From Thelonectria olida (lineage: Eukaryota; Ascomycota; Sordariomycetes; Hypocreales; Nectriaceae): a stretch of 64,000 nucleotides of DNA. Shown here in pieces: positions 1-10,440 of this stretch (position 1 is its first letter; the number at the start of each line of letters is the position of its first letter). The translations under genes and the position numbers were made by a program. The notes below the pieces were generated by a model. The model made no database searches and was not told the origin of the DNA. It worked only from the letters and a program-made list of their open reading frames with translations. The stretch spans positions 272,800-336,799 of the forward strand of contig JAGPYM010000038.1 of NCBI GenBank assembly GCA_020736575.1, given 5' to 3'.

Positions 1-652
1 CATTGGAACCAGCAAACCACCTTGCAAGCTTTGTTCTTATTTTTTCGACGAGTATCCAACAGATGTCCAGGTTCGTCCGTCACACCAGAACGTCCATTTT
101 CCTTGGAGAATGCCAGATATCTATGAACACCAAGGCCATGAAGCAACAACGACACGCACACAAGTAACCGGCAGAATCCCGACTCGAATTCCGCATTCAT
201 CTTTATTCCAGCTTTCTGATGGCCCGATATTGTATTCCTTCATGACTTCCCCGAGGTTTCCAAAGAACTGATTGAGGTTATCAACATTAGAACATCCTAG
301 ATAGAGGCGTGTTGATGCCTCAGCTTCGAAGCAATTCCATTATGGCCTCTTCAACTTGACTTTTTTCAGCCGGAAAACCCGACCTTTCGAGCCACACGAT
401 ATAGGCAACCAAGCCAGCATCTTCATGAGGCGTCAGGAGGCTAGGGCGGCCTCGTTTTTTCGATAACTCGGGAGATGACGATAACTTCACAATGCGGTAA
501 GCTTGAGACTTCGAGACACTGAAATCAGTGGCAAGTTAGCGATAAGTTGTTGGCTTATTGAGGGCTTTGGCAGCGGCACGGGTGTTGTGATGTGAGGTCG
601 GATTACGAGCCTCGATGATAGCTGCAGCCTTAATTTTTTCGGTTCTATGCAT
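1..652 (-). pseudogene. Degenerate pogo/Fot1-like transposase (5' part)
   Basis: Reading the minus strand from an ATG at 652 gives the N-terminal helix-turn-helix region of a pogo/Fot1-type (DDE superfamily) transposase: a KAAAIIEAR stretch, then SVSKSQAYRIV and a KKRGRPSLLT segment like the CENP-B type second helix-turn-helix. Further on, after a stop and frame change, comes a piece resembling the first catalytic block (SWNKDECGIRVGI; the family usually has NMDE-G-R-G). An in-frame TAA sits soon after the first 25 codons and more stops follow, so it is inactive. It runs off the left edge. The 5' end of the same element appears to lie beyond the LINE, at 6419-6481. The family call comes from motif recall, not a search. 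Confidence 0.6.
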
Positions 653-754
653 CTGCAGGGGTCTTTGCAGCCCTTGGAAGGTTTCGGACGCGTGCCATAA
701 TCGGCGCTGTTCTGGGTTGTCGTGAAAAGGTTACAATTTGGTGGTGTTTTACGT

Positions 755-766
755 GGAACGCGGACA
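755..766. repeat. Target-site duplication of LINE-A, 3' copy
   Basis: The 12 bases GGAACGCGGACA at 755-766 are repeated exactly at 6407-6418 and flank the LINE on both sides. In the element orientation this copy follows the short-repeat 3' tail. Confidence 0.9.
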
Positions 767-1202
767 ATACAATACAATACAATTTATTACGCCCGGCGGC
801 TTGTTTTGGCCGAAAGGGCACTGGTTACTAATGCATACGTACACTGCCTAATTTTCGTCCTCGTCTCCTCAAGCCCATGCTGTGCCACACACTGCCCAAA
901 TTGTGTCTGCATTTCTTCAAGCCCATACTGTACTTTATTTTGTATCGTCCGAATTGTAACCCGTCTCCTGAAGCCCATACTGCGTCTGTTCCCTAACTAT
1001 GCATTCCATTCTGCTCCGTTACTCTGTGCGGATTCCCGTGGTTTAGTAGCGTTGCCAGCGAACTAGCTTGAAGGCTATTCTTCAAGTGTTCAGTGTCCTA
1101 TCTACGGCGGCTGAAGCGATGTCCGCTTGATGACACGGGGTGTTTGATATAGGGTGTGAGTAGGTTAGTGAGAATGAGTAGGTGAAGATTCGCAATCTGC
1201 CT

Positions 1203-4200
1203 TCAATATTGTGTGTCGAGTCGACCTGTTGCTATTGCAAATCGTATCGTTGCATGGACTGCTTGCATATTTGGTGCCCATTTCGCGTTATCTGTTGGTG
1301 ACTTCCCTCCTAGGAAGAACGAGAGATTTCCTCTTAGTGTCTTGGTGCACTGCAGCATTTCGGTTCGGTGCGCCGTCCATGTTCTGCATCGGAAGAGAAA
1401 ATGCTCGACTGTCTCTGCCGCTTGTCCACACGCGCATTGCTGCGATGCTGCTACTCTGATCCGAGAGAGATACCCATTCAATCTGGCCATGCCGGTCCTG
1501 AGCTGTGCTAGCACGCTGGCTTCTCTTCGTGATAAGCCATCGTATAGTAGTCGAGTGTGCTTGCCTGGGAGTGCAGCATCAACCTTCTTCGAAAACTTCC
1601 CGACATTGTCTGGTAGGTGTTTGTTAGTACGCTGACTCATTCGAGCCATGTTAAGGGTCGTCGATCGCATTCTAGGGAACTTCAGGGCCGGGATGGCACC
1701 GTCTCGGGTTGCACCCCGCGCCTCTTCTTTAGCAATCTTCAGGAGCTTGTGTTCAGCACTGGTGGGCATCCATATGACAGCCACCACATTACCCTTGTCT
1801 TTCAATGTATCGATGGAGTCATATATGCACCTAACATACTCTTGACCGGATTGCTGGCGAGAATTTCGGATCGTGAGCACAGCGGCCCTGTTGCTCGCCA
1901 ACAGTGCCACACTTCGGTATTTGACGTCGGGTAAGTGTCTCAATGCGTACGCTGCCGCTGCCAGTTCTCCGGAGAACGGGTTCTGTTCTGTTCTCATACC
2001 AAGTGTGAAGGAGAACCGCTCAAGCTTCGGCCCTCCTCGCACCGATACAGGGACCTCGATGACCCCGCCGACTCCAACTACCCCGTTCCGCGCTGAGCAG
2101 CTCACTGCGACGCGCACTGCCCAGCCTAGATCTGCTTGTGTCGTCCCCGAGTTGTCTCCATCAACCACTATGGCTTGCGCTCGTTCTGCCCAGGGTGCTA
2201 ATGTGAACGGATTGATCGTTTCTAGTTCCTCCACTGGAATCTCATTAAGTGCCACTGCCACCTCGTAAAATGGCGAACGGTTATATCTTCTGAACTTTCG
2301 GATGCGAGATGTGACGTTGCGAAGTGGGTTGGTCGCTGGCAGCGTGTGGAGGTTAGTCCACATCTTGATTGCCCGTCTCAGAAACGCTCATGTGCACTGG
2401 CGATGTGTGCCTCTGCTTCTGCTACGCTTGTCGCCACCGTGAGGAACGTCCCCACGATCACTTGCGCTCCAATCCTCTGGACCCGGTTGATAGGGCTGGC
2501 CCTTCTATACTTGCATGCGTGCATCCAGACATTCGAGGCGTAATCCACCACTGGGGCCACCATGGTTGTGAACAGTTGTCTTGCTGTCGCTGGAATAAGG
2601 CCCCTGAGCCTTTGTAGTTCCATGACTGCTTGTAAGCCCTTGCTTGCTGCCCGTGCAATATGTTCTTTGTATTTAAGGCCAGAATCCATGATCATTCCGA
2701 GAACCTTGACCTGGGTTTTGGGTCGAATAAGCTGTCCCCTGATCGCGAAAGGCTCCGAGTCGGACTTGTACGCTTTCCGAGTGAAGTGTATAATTGCCGT
2801 CTTTTCTGCCTCGAAGGTCGCGCCACTTCTCCTTTCCCAGTCCAGCGCTTTCTTGATGATCTCTTTGATCCCGCGGCGGTTGCTTTCTGCTGTTGGGCCT
2901 GTTACCCACGCCGTGAAATCATCCACAAAGGCTATCGCTCCCCCGTAGCAATCGATGCGCTGCTGTACGAGGTCTGCATTGAAGAAAAGAAACAGAATCG
3001 GAGACAGAGGAGAGCCTTGTGGCAGCCCTGCTTGTGGCAAACTCCGCATCTCGGATGACTGTCCGTTGACTTGAATAGTCGATGTGCGATTCGAGCAAAA
3101 GGCTTCAATCCAGCGAAGCAGGTCCTCTGGGATGCCCCTTGCTCTCAGTCGTTGGACGAGTCTCTCTTTGCACACTCCGTTGTATGCCCCTTTGACGTCG
3201 AAACTCACCAGGCTAAGGATCCGTCGGCCTCGCCAGGCAGCGTAGATCTGCTCCTGCAGCAACATCAAGGCTTGCTCGGCGGACCGCCGTTTACGGGCCC
3301 CAAAATGGTTTGTAGGCAACAATCCGTGTGTCTCGACAGCATGCGAGATCCGTTCCGCGACAACCGCTTCTAGTATTTTGCCTAGCGTAGATAGGAGCGA
3401 TATGGGCCTCCATGCCTTCGCGATCGAGTAGTCCTCTTTATTTGGTTTCTTGAGAGGAATAATTTTTGCGTGCCTCCATTGATCCGGTAGGGCTCCTTCT
3501 TCTAGTGATGCACGAAATAATAATAAGACTTGGTGCTTAACAACTGGCCAGACTTGCTTCCAGACTATAGCGGGAAGTCCGTCCTCGCCAGGTGCTTTCC
3601 ACGACTTTGCCGCGAAGAGCTGCCGCTCCACCTCCTCCATAGTGATGTCTGGCATGGTGATGGCAGCTCCACGCTGAGGCCTCTCTCCTTCCTCATCGAT
3701 GTGATCCGGCAGAGGGGGAAAGAAAGTGGCTAGCATTTCATCAGCCTGTTCGGTGTTGTTCGTCGTGCGCGTGCCATCAGCCCTTGTAAGCTGGGGCACT
3801 TTGCCAAATGCTGTATCATCTCCAGACTTGAGATACTTTGCCGCCTTCCAAATGTTGTCGTTGTCGGCTAGAAACTCGTTCCAATGTGTCTTTTTCTGCT
3901 GTCTGATGGCATCGTGGTACTGCTTTGCTGCTCCCCTGGCTGTATTCTCGAGCTCCTCACGTGTCCGTCCTGCTCGCCTCGATGATCTGGCGCGATTCCT
4001 CCAGTACGTGTATATCCGCCGGAGTTGCGTGAGGTCTGAGGTCCACCAGCGCTTTGCGTAGGGTGACGGCTTGGCTTTGGGTGTCAGAGAGTGCATCGCC
4101 TCTAGCACCACTGACATGAGCCTGTCGGTCTTTTGCTGCACTGTTCCTTCCAATGGCGTTGACTCCAATGCGCCTGCAATTCTTGTGTTGATCTCTTTCC

Positions 4201-4972
4201 AAGGCGCGTTTTTCAGGAGCAGTCGATCTCGTTGTTCTTGTTTGGGAACCGAAATGTCGAAGACCGTGTTAATCGCCCGGTGATCTGAGCCGTGTTCCGT
4301 CCCGTGTATCGCACACTTGACAGTTGTAGTCGCCAAGTCCTCTGAAGCCAGGACCAAGTCGACTGTTGTTTCGAAGTCTCCACCGCTCCACGTCTTCGCT
4401 CCTCTTGGGAGCAAGCTCGCGAGATCAAACTCGCTCATGAGGTCAATGATCTGATCCGCTTCGCCCTGTCTTACGAAAGAAACATCGTCTCCTCCCCATA
4501 GCTGGTCGTGCCGGTTGAAGTCTCCGACAACTAACACATCCACCATCCTGCCATCTTGCCCTCGTGTGACGGAGATGATCTGGCGCAAAGTGTTGCAGGT
4601 GTCTTGCAAAGCCTGGGCGTCTCCTCCTGGTACGTAAGCCGACGCGACCAGGACTAGCCGCTCGGGGAGTCGCAAGATGGCTGCCGTCATGTCCGCTGAC
4701 TCTATCGGTATCTGCTCCGCCTCCACGTCTTTATTCACCCACAACATGCTCCGGATCGGCCATCTGCCTTCCTTCCAAACTGTAGGGACCATCTTGACCC
4801 ACCCAGGGTGCCCCATGGGGACCGTTAGTAGCTTGCTGTCCCTTCGGTGTGCCTGTGGTTCTTGAATTGCTATGACTGCGTAATCTTGAAGGTGCTTATC
4901 GTTCATGAGGCTCTCGTGTACCATGTCCTGTTTTCTCACGTTCAGTTGGATTACCTGAAACGCCTTACTCAT
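1203..4972 (-). pseudogene. LINE ORF2: endonuclease, reverse transcriptase, RNase H, one frameshift
   Basis: Start chosen at ATG 4972-4970, which overlaps the ORF1 stop in the octamer ATGAGTAA; a longer frame upstream lies inside ORF1 and is an artefact. The first 864 codons (to 2378) carry an exonuclease-endonuclease-phosphatase domain ([26 protein letters not shown]) and a reverse transcriptase with [10 protein letters not shown] and a FVDD catalytic box. The reading then stops; the neighbouring frame from 2363 to 1203 continues with the RNase H domain and a C-terminal zinc motif (CACGQAAETVEHFLFRC). Comparison with LINE-B, where the same junction is open, indicates loss of one base near 2382. 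The rest is uninterrupted, so the frameshift looks recent. Confidence 0.9.
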
Positions 4973-6275
4973 GCCGCCTAGGGTATAGTTTTGGGCAGTT
5001 CCTGCTGAACGACTCGTGCGGCCCGCCACAGAGAGCACACTTGGGTATCTGCACCTGGCACTCACTGTGATGGTGACCTTCACCGGCGCACCTTGCACAT
5101 ATCCGATTCTTGCTGCACGAGAATGCCTTATGGCCGAGCTCTTGGCAGTTATAGCATTGCTCCGGTCCGGTCATCCGCTCAAATACACTCGTACATGCCG
5201 ACTCGCCCGCTACTAAAAAGTAGCCTTCCTGTAGTAGTCTCCTAGCATCGCTGTTTTTTGTAAGATACACCACCATAGACCCATATGCCTTGGGGTTGAC
5301 CTTTCGACTTAACCAGGCCACTTTGGCAATCTGAACTCCATTCTCCTGGTTCAACGCTTCTATTGCTCCAGGGAGGGCCTTGAATTCTTGGTCGAAAACG
5401 GCCGTACGGTTCATGTTGTCAACTTTGACTGGGTACAGCTGGTCTCGAAGGACTCTTGCGCCTGGGGCCTTCCTGGCTTCGAGAATGGTTTTAATCTTTT
5501 GCATTTCTTCTTCGTTCCTACTAACGACTCTGAGGCGGCTGGCGTTCCGTCCATCTCTGGTCACCGCCACGCATCGCCAGTGAGGTTGGTCACTGGACGT
5601 TCGCATTTCCTGTTCAACGGTTTTGCGGATCATTGCTGGCGTAGCGTCTCCAATGTGATCCTCAGGCACTCTGGATGTGTCCACTGTGCAGAACACTGGT
5701 TCTGGAGTTGCCGATGGGGCCGTAGATGAGGATTGGTTAGACATGCTGACGGGTGTCATTCTAGCTGCGTCTGCGTATGTTCGACCTGGCGATCGCGGTG
5801 CTTCAGCCTTGTTCAGTGTATCCAGCTGCAGTCGGGTCTGCTCCAGCTCGCTGCAAACCTGGGTAAGTTGCTCTCGGACTTGCAATAATTCTTGTGCCAT
5901 CTGGGCCGTGGCCCTGGTCACTTCCTCAGCCATGCGCTCACTGAGCTTGGTGAACTCTAGCTGGAACTCCGCCTTCATCGATTCCACTCTCTTGTTAAAA
6001 TCTTGTTCCAAGAGTCGTTTCAGGCTCTGGGTAACCTCGATCATGCTGCCAGCTGCTTTAGGCGTGGCCCGTTTCTTAGCTCGGGTCTGGCTCGGAGCTC
6101 CCTCACTGCTCTCCTCTTCCTGCCATTCCACATCACCTTTTTTCTGGTCGGATTCCAACGCCCTCGCCGTTCTGGTCCTTTTGCGCTGGGGACGATGATA
6201 TCCCCCGCCCGGAACATCGGGTTCGCCTTCCATGACGACAATGACGTCTGATGCGGGGTTCGCAACACCAGACAT
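4965..6275 (-). CDS. LINE ORF1, gag-like RNA-binding protein
   Basis: 436 codons. The N-terminus is acidic and basic low-complexity sequence; about residues 75-165 are rich in Glu, Gln and Leu and look like a coiled coil used for trimerisation. The C-terminus holds three consecutive zinc knuckles ([14 protein letters not shown], then [14 protein letters not shown], then [15 protein letters not shown]), the layout of Tad1-clade ORF1 proteins that coat the element RNA. The N-terminal Met is supported by LINE-B, whose ORF1 starts at the matching codon (MSGV-NPASDVI). The stop overlaps the ORF2 start, so ORF2 is probably translated by termination-reinitiation, as known for this clade. Confidence 0.9.
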   Translation of the reverse strand: MSGVANPASDVIVVMEGEPDVPGGGYHRPQRKRTRTARALESDQKKGDVEWQEEESSEGAPSQTRAKKRATPKAAGSMIEVTQSLKRLLEQDFNKRVESMKAEFQLEFTKLSERMAEEVTRATAQMAQELLQVREQLTQVCSELEQTRLQLDTLNKAEAPRSPGRTYADAARMTPVSMSNQSSSTAPSATPEPVFCTVDTSRVPEDHIGDATPAMIRKTVEQEMRTSSDQPHWRCVAVTRDGRNASRLRVVSRNEEEMQKIKTILEARKAPGARVLRDQLYPVKVDNMNRTAVFDQEFKALPGAIEALNQENGVQIAKVAWLSRKVNPKAYGSMVVYLTKNSDARRLLQEGYFLVAGESACTSVFERMTGPEQCYNCQELGHKAFSCSKNRICARCAGEGHHHSECQVQIPKCALCGGPHESFSRNCPKLYPRRHE

Positions 6276-6406
6276 CCGCCAAAGGCCTGAATCTCCGCCA
6301 AGCGATCACCAAGTATTTCAAAAGTTGTAAAGAAGATAAATAATAATATTTCCAGGAGTTCCTTGGAAATATTCCCGAGTCTCTCCCGTTAACTATACAG
6401 TCTGTG

Positions 6407-6418
6407 GGAACGCGGACA
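6407..6418. repeat. Target-site duplication of LINE-A, 5' copy
   Basis: Exact repeat of the 12 bases at 755-766, directly outside the 5' end of the LINE. Confidence 0.9.
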
Positions 6419-6481
6419 GGACAGATCAAAAACAGCTGTCCCGCATTTTTGTGCTTGTCCCTCATTTTTGTGACCAACTAA
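6419..6481 (-). repeat. Probable terminal repeat of the pogo-like element
   Basis: Read on the minus strand this begins TTAGTTGGTCACAAAAATG and contains two copies of CACAAAAATG(A/C)GGGACA, the look of a pogo/Fot1 end next to a TA target. Removing the LINE brings it beside the transposase remnant at 1-754. The other end is outside the window, so the inverted repeat cannot be confirmed here. Confidence 0.5.
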
Positions 6482-6544
6482 GAGGCGAGTGCCTCTTGGT
6501 GTGCCAGCGGGCCAAAAGCCCACCCTTACACCAACGGGTGGTTT

Positions 6545-6689
6545 TGGTTGCCGAAGGTTGGTTGCCGGAGGTTGGTTGCCGAAGGTTGGTTGCCGAAGGT
6601 TGGTTGCCGAAGGTTGGTTGCCGAAGGTTGGTTGCCGAAGGTTGGTTGCCGAAGGTTAGTTGCCGAAGGTTAGTTGCCGAAGGTTGGTT
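6545..6689. repeat. 14-bp minisatellite, about 10 copies
   Basis: Tandem copies of GGTTGGTTGCCGAA with a few single-base variants (GGAGG, GGTTAG). Because 14 is not a multiple of 3, all frames read through and give a spurious repetitive ORF. It starts about 65 bp outside the presumed pogo end. Confidence 0.95.
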
Positions 6690-7132
6690 GTTAAAAATAC
6701 CTCTCTGTGGTCCAGTCTATAAGGGAATATGTATCGCCTCTCACTCCTTCTATTTATAATTAATAGCTTACCTAGCCTCGTATTAATATTAAAGGTGTGT
6801 TAACTGTAGTTCTACTGTAATCGCGAAGTCGCTGCTTCCGCCTCCGGAAATGGAGGCTCATTAACCAAGCCACCAGGAGGCGAAGGACCGGAAAGTGGTC
6901 CCGATAGTTACCATCCTCCATATCCGCTCTGATCTATACTAGAAGTTTCTTGGCTTGCATTTACTGTCCCAAGGTCAAAAAAAAAAAAAAGCGAGGGGGT
7001 AAAATAGCACGTTTTGCATCTTGTGGTGGGAAATTTAATAGAAACTCTTATATTTGAGATACTACGTAGAATTTAGCCAACTACGCTCTGCTACTCATGA
7101 GCCGTCCAGGATGGCGGTTCTGAGTGTGAATT
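6690..7132. other. Intergenic stretch, no gene seen
   Basis: Contains a run of 14 A near 6977. It lies downstream (3') of the C2H2 gene and no coding pattern or repeat family was recognised. Confidence 0.6.
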
Positions 7133-7881
7133 TCAAGGTGCTGCCAGCTGCGTAAACTTCGTATCACAGTCCGGACGAGGCATCTTAGGCTTCTCAGATC
7201 GGTCACGGCAATGCCGAAGGAAGTTACTCCTAGTTGAAAACTCACGCCCATTACAGCCATGATCCCAGCACTGCTTGGTTCGATAACGGGTGGGTTTCGT
7301 ACGCTCTCTGTCCTTAAGACCACGATAGACACTTGAGATTATAAATGAGAATCATGAAGGCAAAGTAACATTTAGGTATTTAACTTACAGTTCTTGAGAT
7401 ATTACTTTCGATTTCTCAGTGAAAAAGTGCCGCGAGCTTGAAGATACTTGAGATGATACCCCGGACGGACACGGATGAGGTTGGAAGAAGGGTTGGGCCA
7501 CCCCAGCTGGGAATGAGGAGATCTCAGGCTGAACAATTCCGCCTACTAGATCAAAATGCACGTTTTCGTAAGAATTTGGAAGTGTACTGTGGCGGATGAG
7601 TTTCACAGTTCGTCAAAATAATGAATAAACACCTACTTGAATCCAATTGACCACCACGGAGAGGGGTCAGGCATTGATGCCATTTCATCGAACTGAAGGG
7701 TGAATGGAGTCGTATCAATACTCTCAGAGTTATCACCTTGGATCGAAATTGGGACATCGAGTTCCTGCGCAAGGGGAACAGTAAGATCTTGAGAAAGGTA
7801 AGAAGGCGAGACAAGCTGACGCAATGGCAGCATTTCGCCGTTTGTCATCGTAACAGAACATTCAGAGAAGTTCGATTGCAT
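7133..7881 (-). CDS. C2H2-type zinc-finger protein, three exons
   Basis: Exons 7637-7881, 7587..7586 boundary to 7389 (7389-7586) and 7133-7331, with introns 7587-7636 (50 nt, GTAGGT...CAG) and 7332-7388 (57 nt, GTAAGT...AAG). The spliced length is 642 nt, 213 codons plus stop, and phase is kept at both junctions. The third exon carries CWDHGCNGREFSTRSNFLRH, which fits the fungal C2H2 pattern (C-x4-C, a hydrophobic core, then His and a His/Cys). A second Cys-rich segment (CRDRSEKPKM-RPDC) follows, but the protein ends before the usual final His residues, so it may be C-terminally truncated. The N-terminal 170 residues are Ser, Pro and Gln rich. A TATA-like box lies about 90 bp upstream. A DNA-binding regulatory role is inferred; target unknown. 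Confidence 0.65.
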
Positions 7882-7967
7882 GGCGTCTAGAATATGTTTG
7901 GATGGTTTGGTAGTGTCGAGAGTTAGAGAGCTCGAAGAGAGTCAGAAAATGAAGGATGAGGACGTTA

Positions 7968-7976
7968 GCTTTATAG
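7968..7976 (-). promoter_or_regulatory. TATA-like box of the C2H2 gene
   Basis: Minus strand CTATAAAGC about 90 bp before the ATG at 7881, a usual distance for a fungal core promoter. Confidence 0.4.
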
Positions 7977-8850
7977 TCTACGAACGACCACCACAACGCC
8001 AACCGCGGGCATTGGAGCACACAACTTGGCAGATGAGGCCGCCGGCTCGATGACTTCCCGAGTACGTATGCCCCTGAGCTACATGCCAGAGGATTTCCTA
8101 GTTGGTGAGATGCTCATGATGGTGTGCCTGATACGCCTCCCCTCCTGCTTCCATAAAGGGAGGAGATCTACGGACAACCACCGGTAGAAGGCCTGTTGAG
8201 CTAGGTCATGAAAGAGGCTCATCACACACCCCAAGGCGTTTTGAGCTCAGCCTCGACTTCTAACCATCGGACAAACGGAATGGTGCCAATGCCTTCATGT
8301 GGTTGCAAGGGAGAAGCTCGACACGAGCAATCGAGAGGGATCGATTTTTGAAAATATATCAAGGTGTGGAAAGGAGGCCTCTGCTCCTTTGTCGCTCTAT
8401 GACATCTGTGTACTTGCATCTGCTACATCAACTGGTGTCACGATGCAATGTTAGGGAGTTCTGAGACAGCAAGATCCCCCTGATTTCGTATTATTGAATT
8501 CAAAGAGGGGTCGCGTCGGACGATGTTTCTCTATTTGGATCTGACGGGCCTTGGGGATGGGTGTATCGTGACATGCGGAGGGCTTCGCCCCCACCATGCG
8601 AAGAACAAGGCACACTTCGACGCATGACTTTCGGAACCTTGAGCATCCGGCGATCCTTTGTCAGTGAGCAAGTTATCTATAAAGTCTGATTCACGATAGG
8701 AGTAGGGACCGTTGTGAATGATTTGTTCCAAAGCTTATCCCTCGAACCGTCCCCCCCCTTTGTGGTCCTCGATCACGCTCGGCAGATCATAATACCGATA
8801 CAACAGTCATCGACGGATTCATCCAGCCCACGGCACGCTAGTTCAAACAC
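7977..8850. other. Intergenic region between divergent genes
   Basis: Lies between the minus-strand C2H2 gene and the plus-strand sirtuin gene, so it should hold both promoters. Short ORFs here show no recognisable protein pattern. Confidence 0.6.
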
Positions 8851-9917
8851 ATGATAATGCAACACGTTACTTTGAACTCTCACAGTTGCCTGCAAGACAT
8901 CGCCGACATGTTGGAAGAGGCAAGGAAGGTGGTTGTTATGACTGGGGCAGGGATAAGTACCTCAGCCGGCATACCAGTAAGTATTTTTTAATGATATTGA
9001 CTTGCCCAACTTCGATGATTAATGTGAAATAGGACTTTCGGTCGAAGAATGGACTTTATACAACAGCCGGAGTGTTCCTCAGAACTCCTAAGCCTGGGTA
9101 TCGGGGACGCCCGCCCAATGCTCAAGACATGTTCGAGTCTAGAGTATTTTCTGATGAGCACTTACGGCCGGCGTTTTACGAACTATGTACCCGACTACGG
9201 AATGAAGCAAAGAAATGTGAGCCAACAAAAACACACGAGTTTATTGGGCGCCTGCGGGATCTTAACAAACTCGCGCGGGTTTACACACAGAACATCGATC
9301 GCCTCGAAGAGAAGGTCGGCCTGTCGACTAACATCAACAAGGGTTTAGGGACTGAAAATAAGAGGAAGCAGGACCAGATCGAGTGTGTGGCCCTCCATGG
9401 GACTTTGCATGAACTGCGGTGTTCCCTTTGCGGGCTGCAGGCCAGTTGGGACACTGATTCCCGAGAGAGCTGCACCTTGTCAGGGCTCGCGCCGCCCTGC
9501 CCTTATTGTGCTAATAGCATTACCGCAAGAGTGGCCTTGGGGAAGCGAAAGACCAGACCTGGCTATCTCCGACCCGACATAGTTCTTTATGGCGAAGAGC
9601 ATCCCCGGTCCGAGTTGATTTCCACTATTACAGAGTATGACATATCCAAAGAGCCTGACCTTCTGCTCATCCTTGGGACTAGCCTCAAGGTACATGGATT
9701 CAAGGTCATCGTCAAGGAGTTTGCCAAGGCTGTTCACTGCAATGGAGGAAAGGTCATTCTCGTCAACAAAACGAATCCTGGGAAGCTTTGGGCCGGGGTC
9801 ATAGACTACTGGGTCGAGTGGGACTGTGATGCTTGGGTTGTTGACATGAAAGGGAGGAAGCCATCAATGTGGTCGAAAAGAAAACGCTATCACCTGGGAA
9901 ATGAATGTCAAGTCTAG
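8851..9917 (+). CDS. Sirtuin (NAD-dependent deacetylase), Hst3/Hst4-like
   Basis: Two exons, 8851-8976 and 9033-9917, intron of 56 nt (GTAAGT...TAG); 336 aa. The first ATG after an in-frame TAG at 8839 was used. Hallmarks: GAGISTSAGIPDFRS at residues 32-47 (NAD site, interrupted by the intron after Pro42), TQNID at 127-131, catalytic His164 in LHGTLHELRC, zinc-binding Cys172, 175, 198 and 201, LRPDIVLYGE near 221-230 and GTSLKV at 257-262. The LRP-IVLYGE-HP block is typical of fungal Hst3/Hst4, which deacetylate histone H3 Lys56 and Lys9 and act in genome stability and silencing. The protein is compact and lacks long extensions usual in canonical Hst4, so it may be a paralogue. All catalytic residues are present. 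Confidence 0.92.
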
Positions 9918-10260
9918 GTCTAGGTTAGAAACCCGGAATGTACACATTCTTGCAAGGAATTCGTCCTCAGTGCATGATTGATTTTAGAAATTAACAAGGT
10001 AGTTTTTCGACTAGAGGAGGTCGTTGTCCAACGCCACGTTCTATTAGATAATGTCGGATAAAAGGGGCAGGTCCAGCCAATGTGACTAAGAGGGGTTGAA
10101 GGGGGCTTCAGTTGGAGACCCAGGCTCTTTGCGTTTTGGGAAGAACTCAGGCCCCCATCCTGTCGAGTCTGAGATTTAACCCTAGGAGACTTTTCGTGAT
10201 AAACAGAGACCTTAGCCCGTACGATATGGCCTACACTACTGGTCAGAATCTGCTAAAAGT

Positions 10261-10440
10261 TTATGCATCAGAGAGCCAACCTGTACTGTCTCTGTCGTCA
10301 GTTGGATTCGGGTCATTGTCCATCGGGTCAGACGTGTCCACCGGAGGAGTAGTATTATGCTTTTCGAGAGGCATGTGTTTCGAATTCATTTGTTCGTTCT
10401 CAGGATGAGAGAGATTATCGCCAAAAATAGGAGAAGACAT
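10261..10440 (-). CDS. Small acidic ORF, possible first exon
   Basis: 59 codons from ATG 10440 to TAA 10261, rich in Asp, Pro and Asn (DTSDPMDNDPNPTDDRDS). A TATA-like GAATATAAAT on the same strand lies at 10521-10530, about 85 bp upstream. No family recognised; it could be the first exon of a longer spliced gene or chance. Confidence 0.25.
   Translation of the reverse strand: MSSPIFGDNLSHPENEQMNSKHMPLEKHNTTPPVDTSDPMDNDPNPTDDRDSTGWLSDA

Larger units (their letters stand above)
767..6406 (-). mobile_element. Tad1-clade LINE (LINE-A), almost full length
   Basis: A 5.6-kb non-LTR retrotransposon on the minus strand, bounded by a perfect 12-bp target duplication. Order in its own direction: 5' UTR (about 6276-6406), ORF1 with three CCHC knuckles, ORF2 with endonuclease, reverse transcriptase and RNase H, a roughly 430-base 3' UTR without an ORF (767-1202), and a tail of TTGTA-type pentamer repeats instead of poly(A). 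ORF2 has one frameshift, so this copy is probably not autonomous. The 5' UTR near 6300-6350 matches LINE-B at about 20170-20232. It sits inside the pogo-like element represented by 1-754 and 6419-6481, giving a nested order pogo first, LINE second. Confidence 0.92.

Noticed and set aside
722..1066. Plus-strand ORF of 114 codons
   Set aside because: It crosses the LINE target duplication and tail and has no protein-like pattern.
5016..6251. Several plus-strand ORFs
   Set aside because: Antisense shadows of LINE ORF1.
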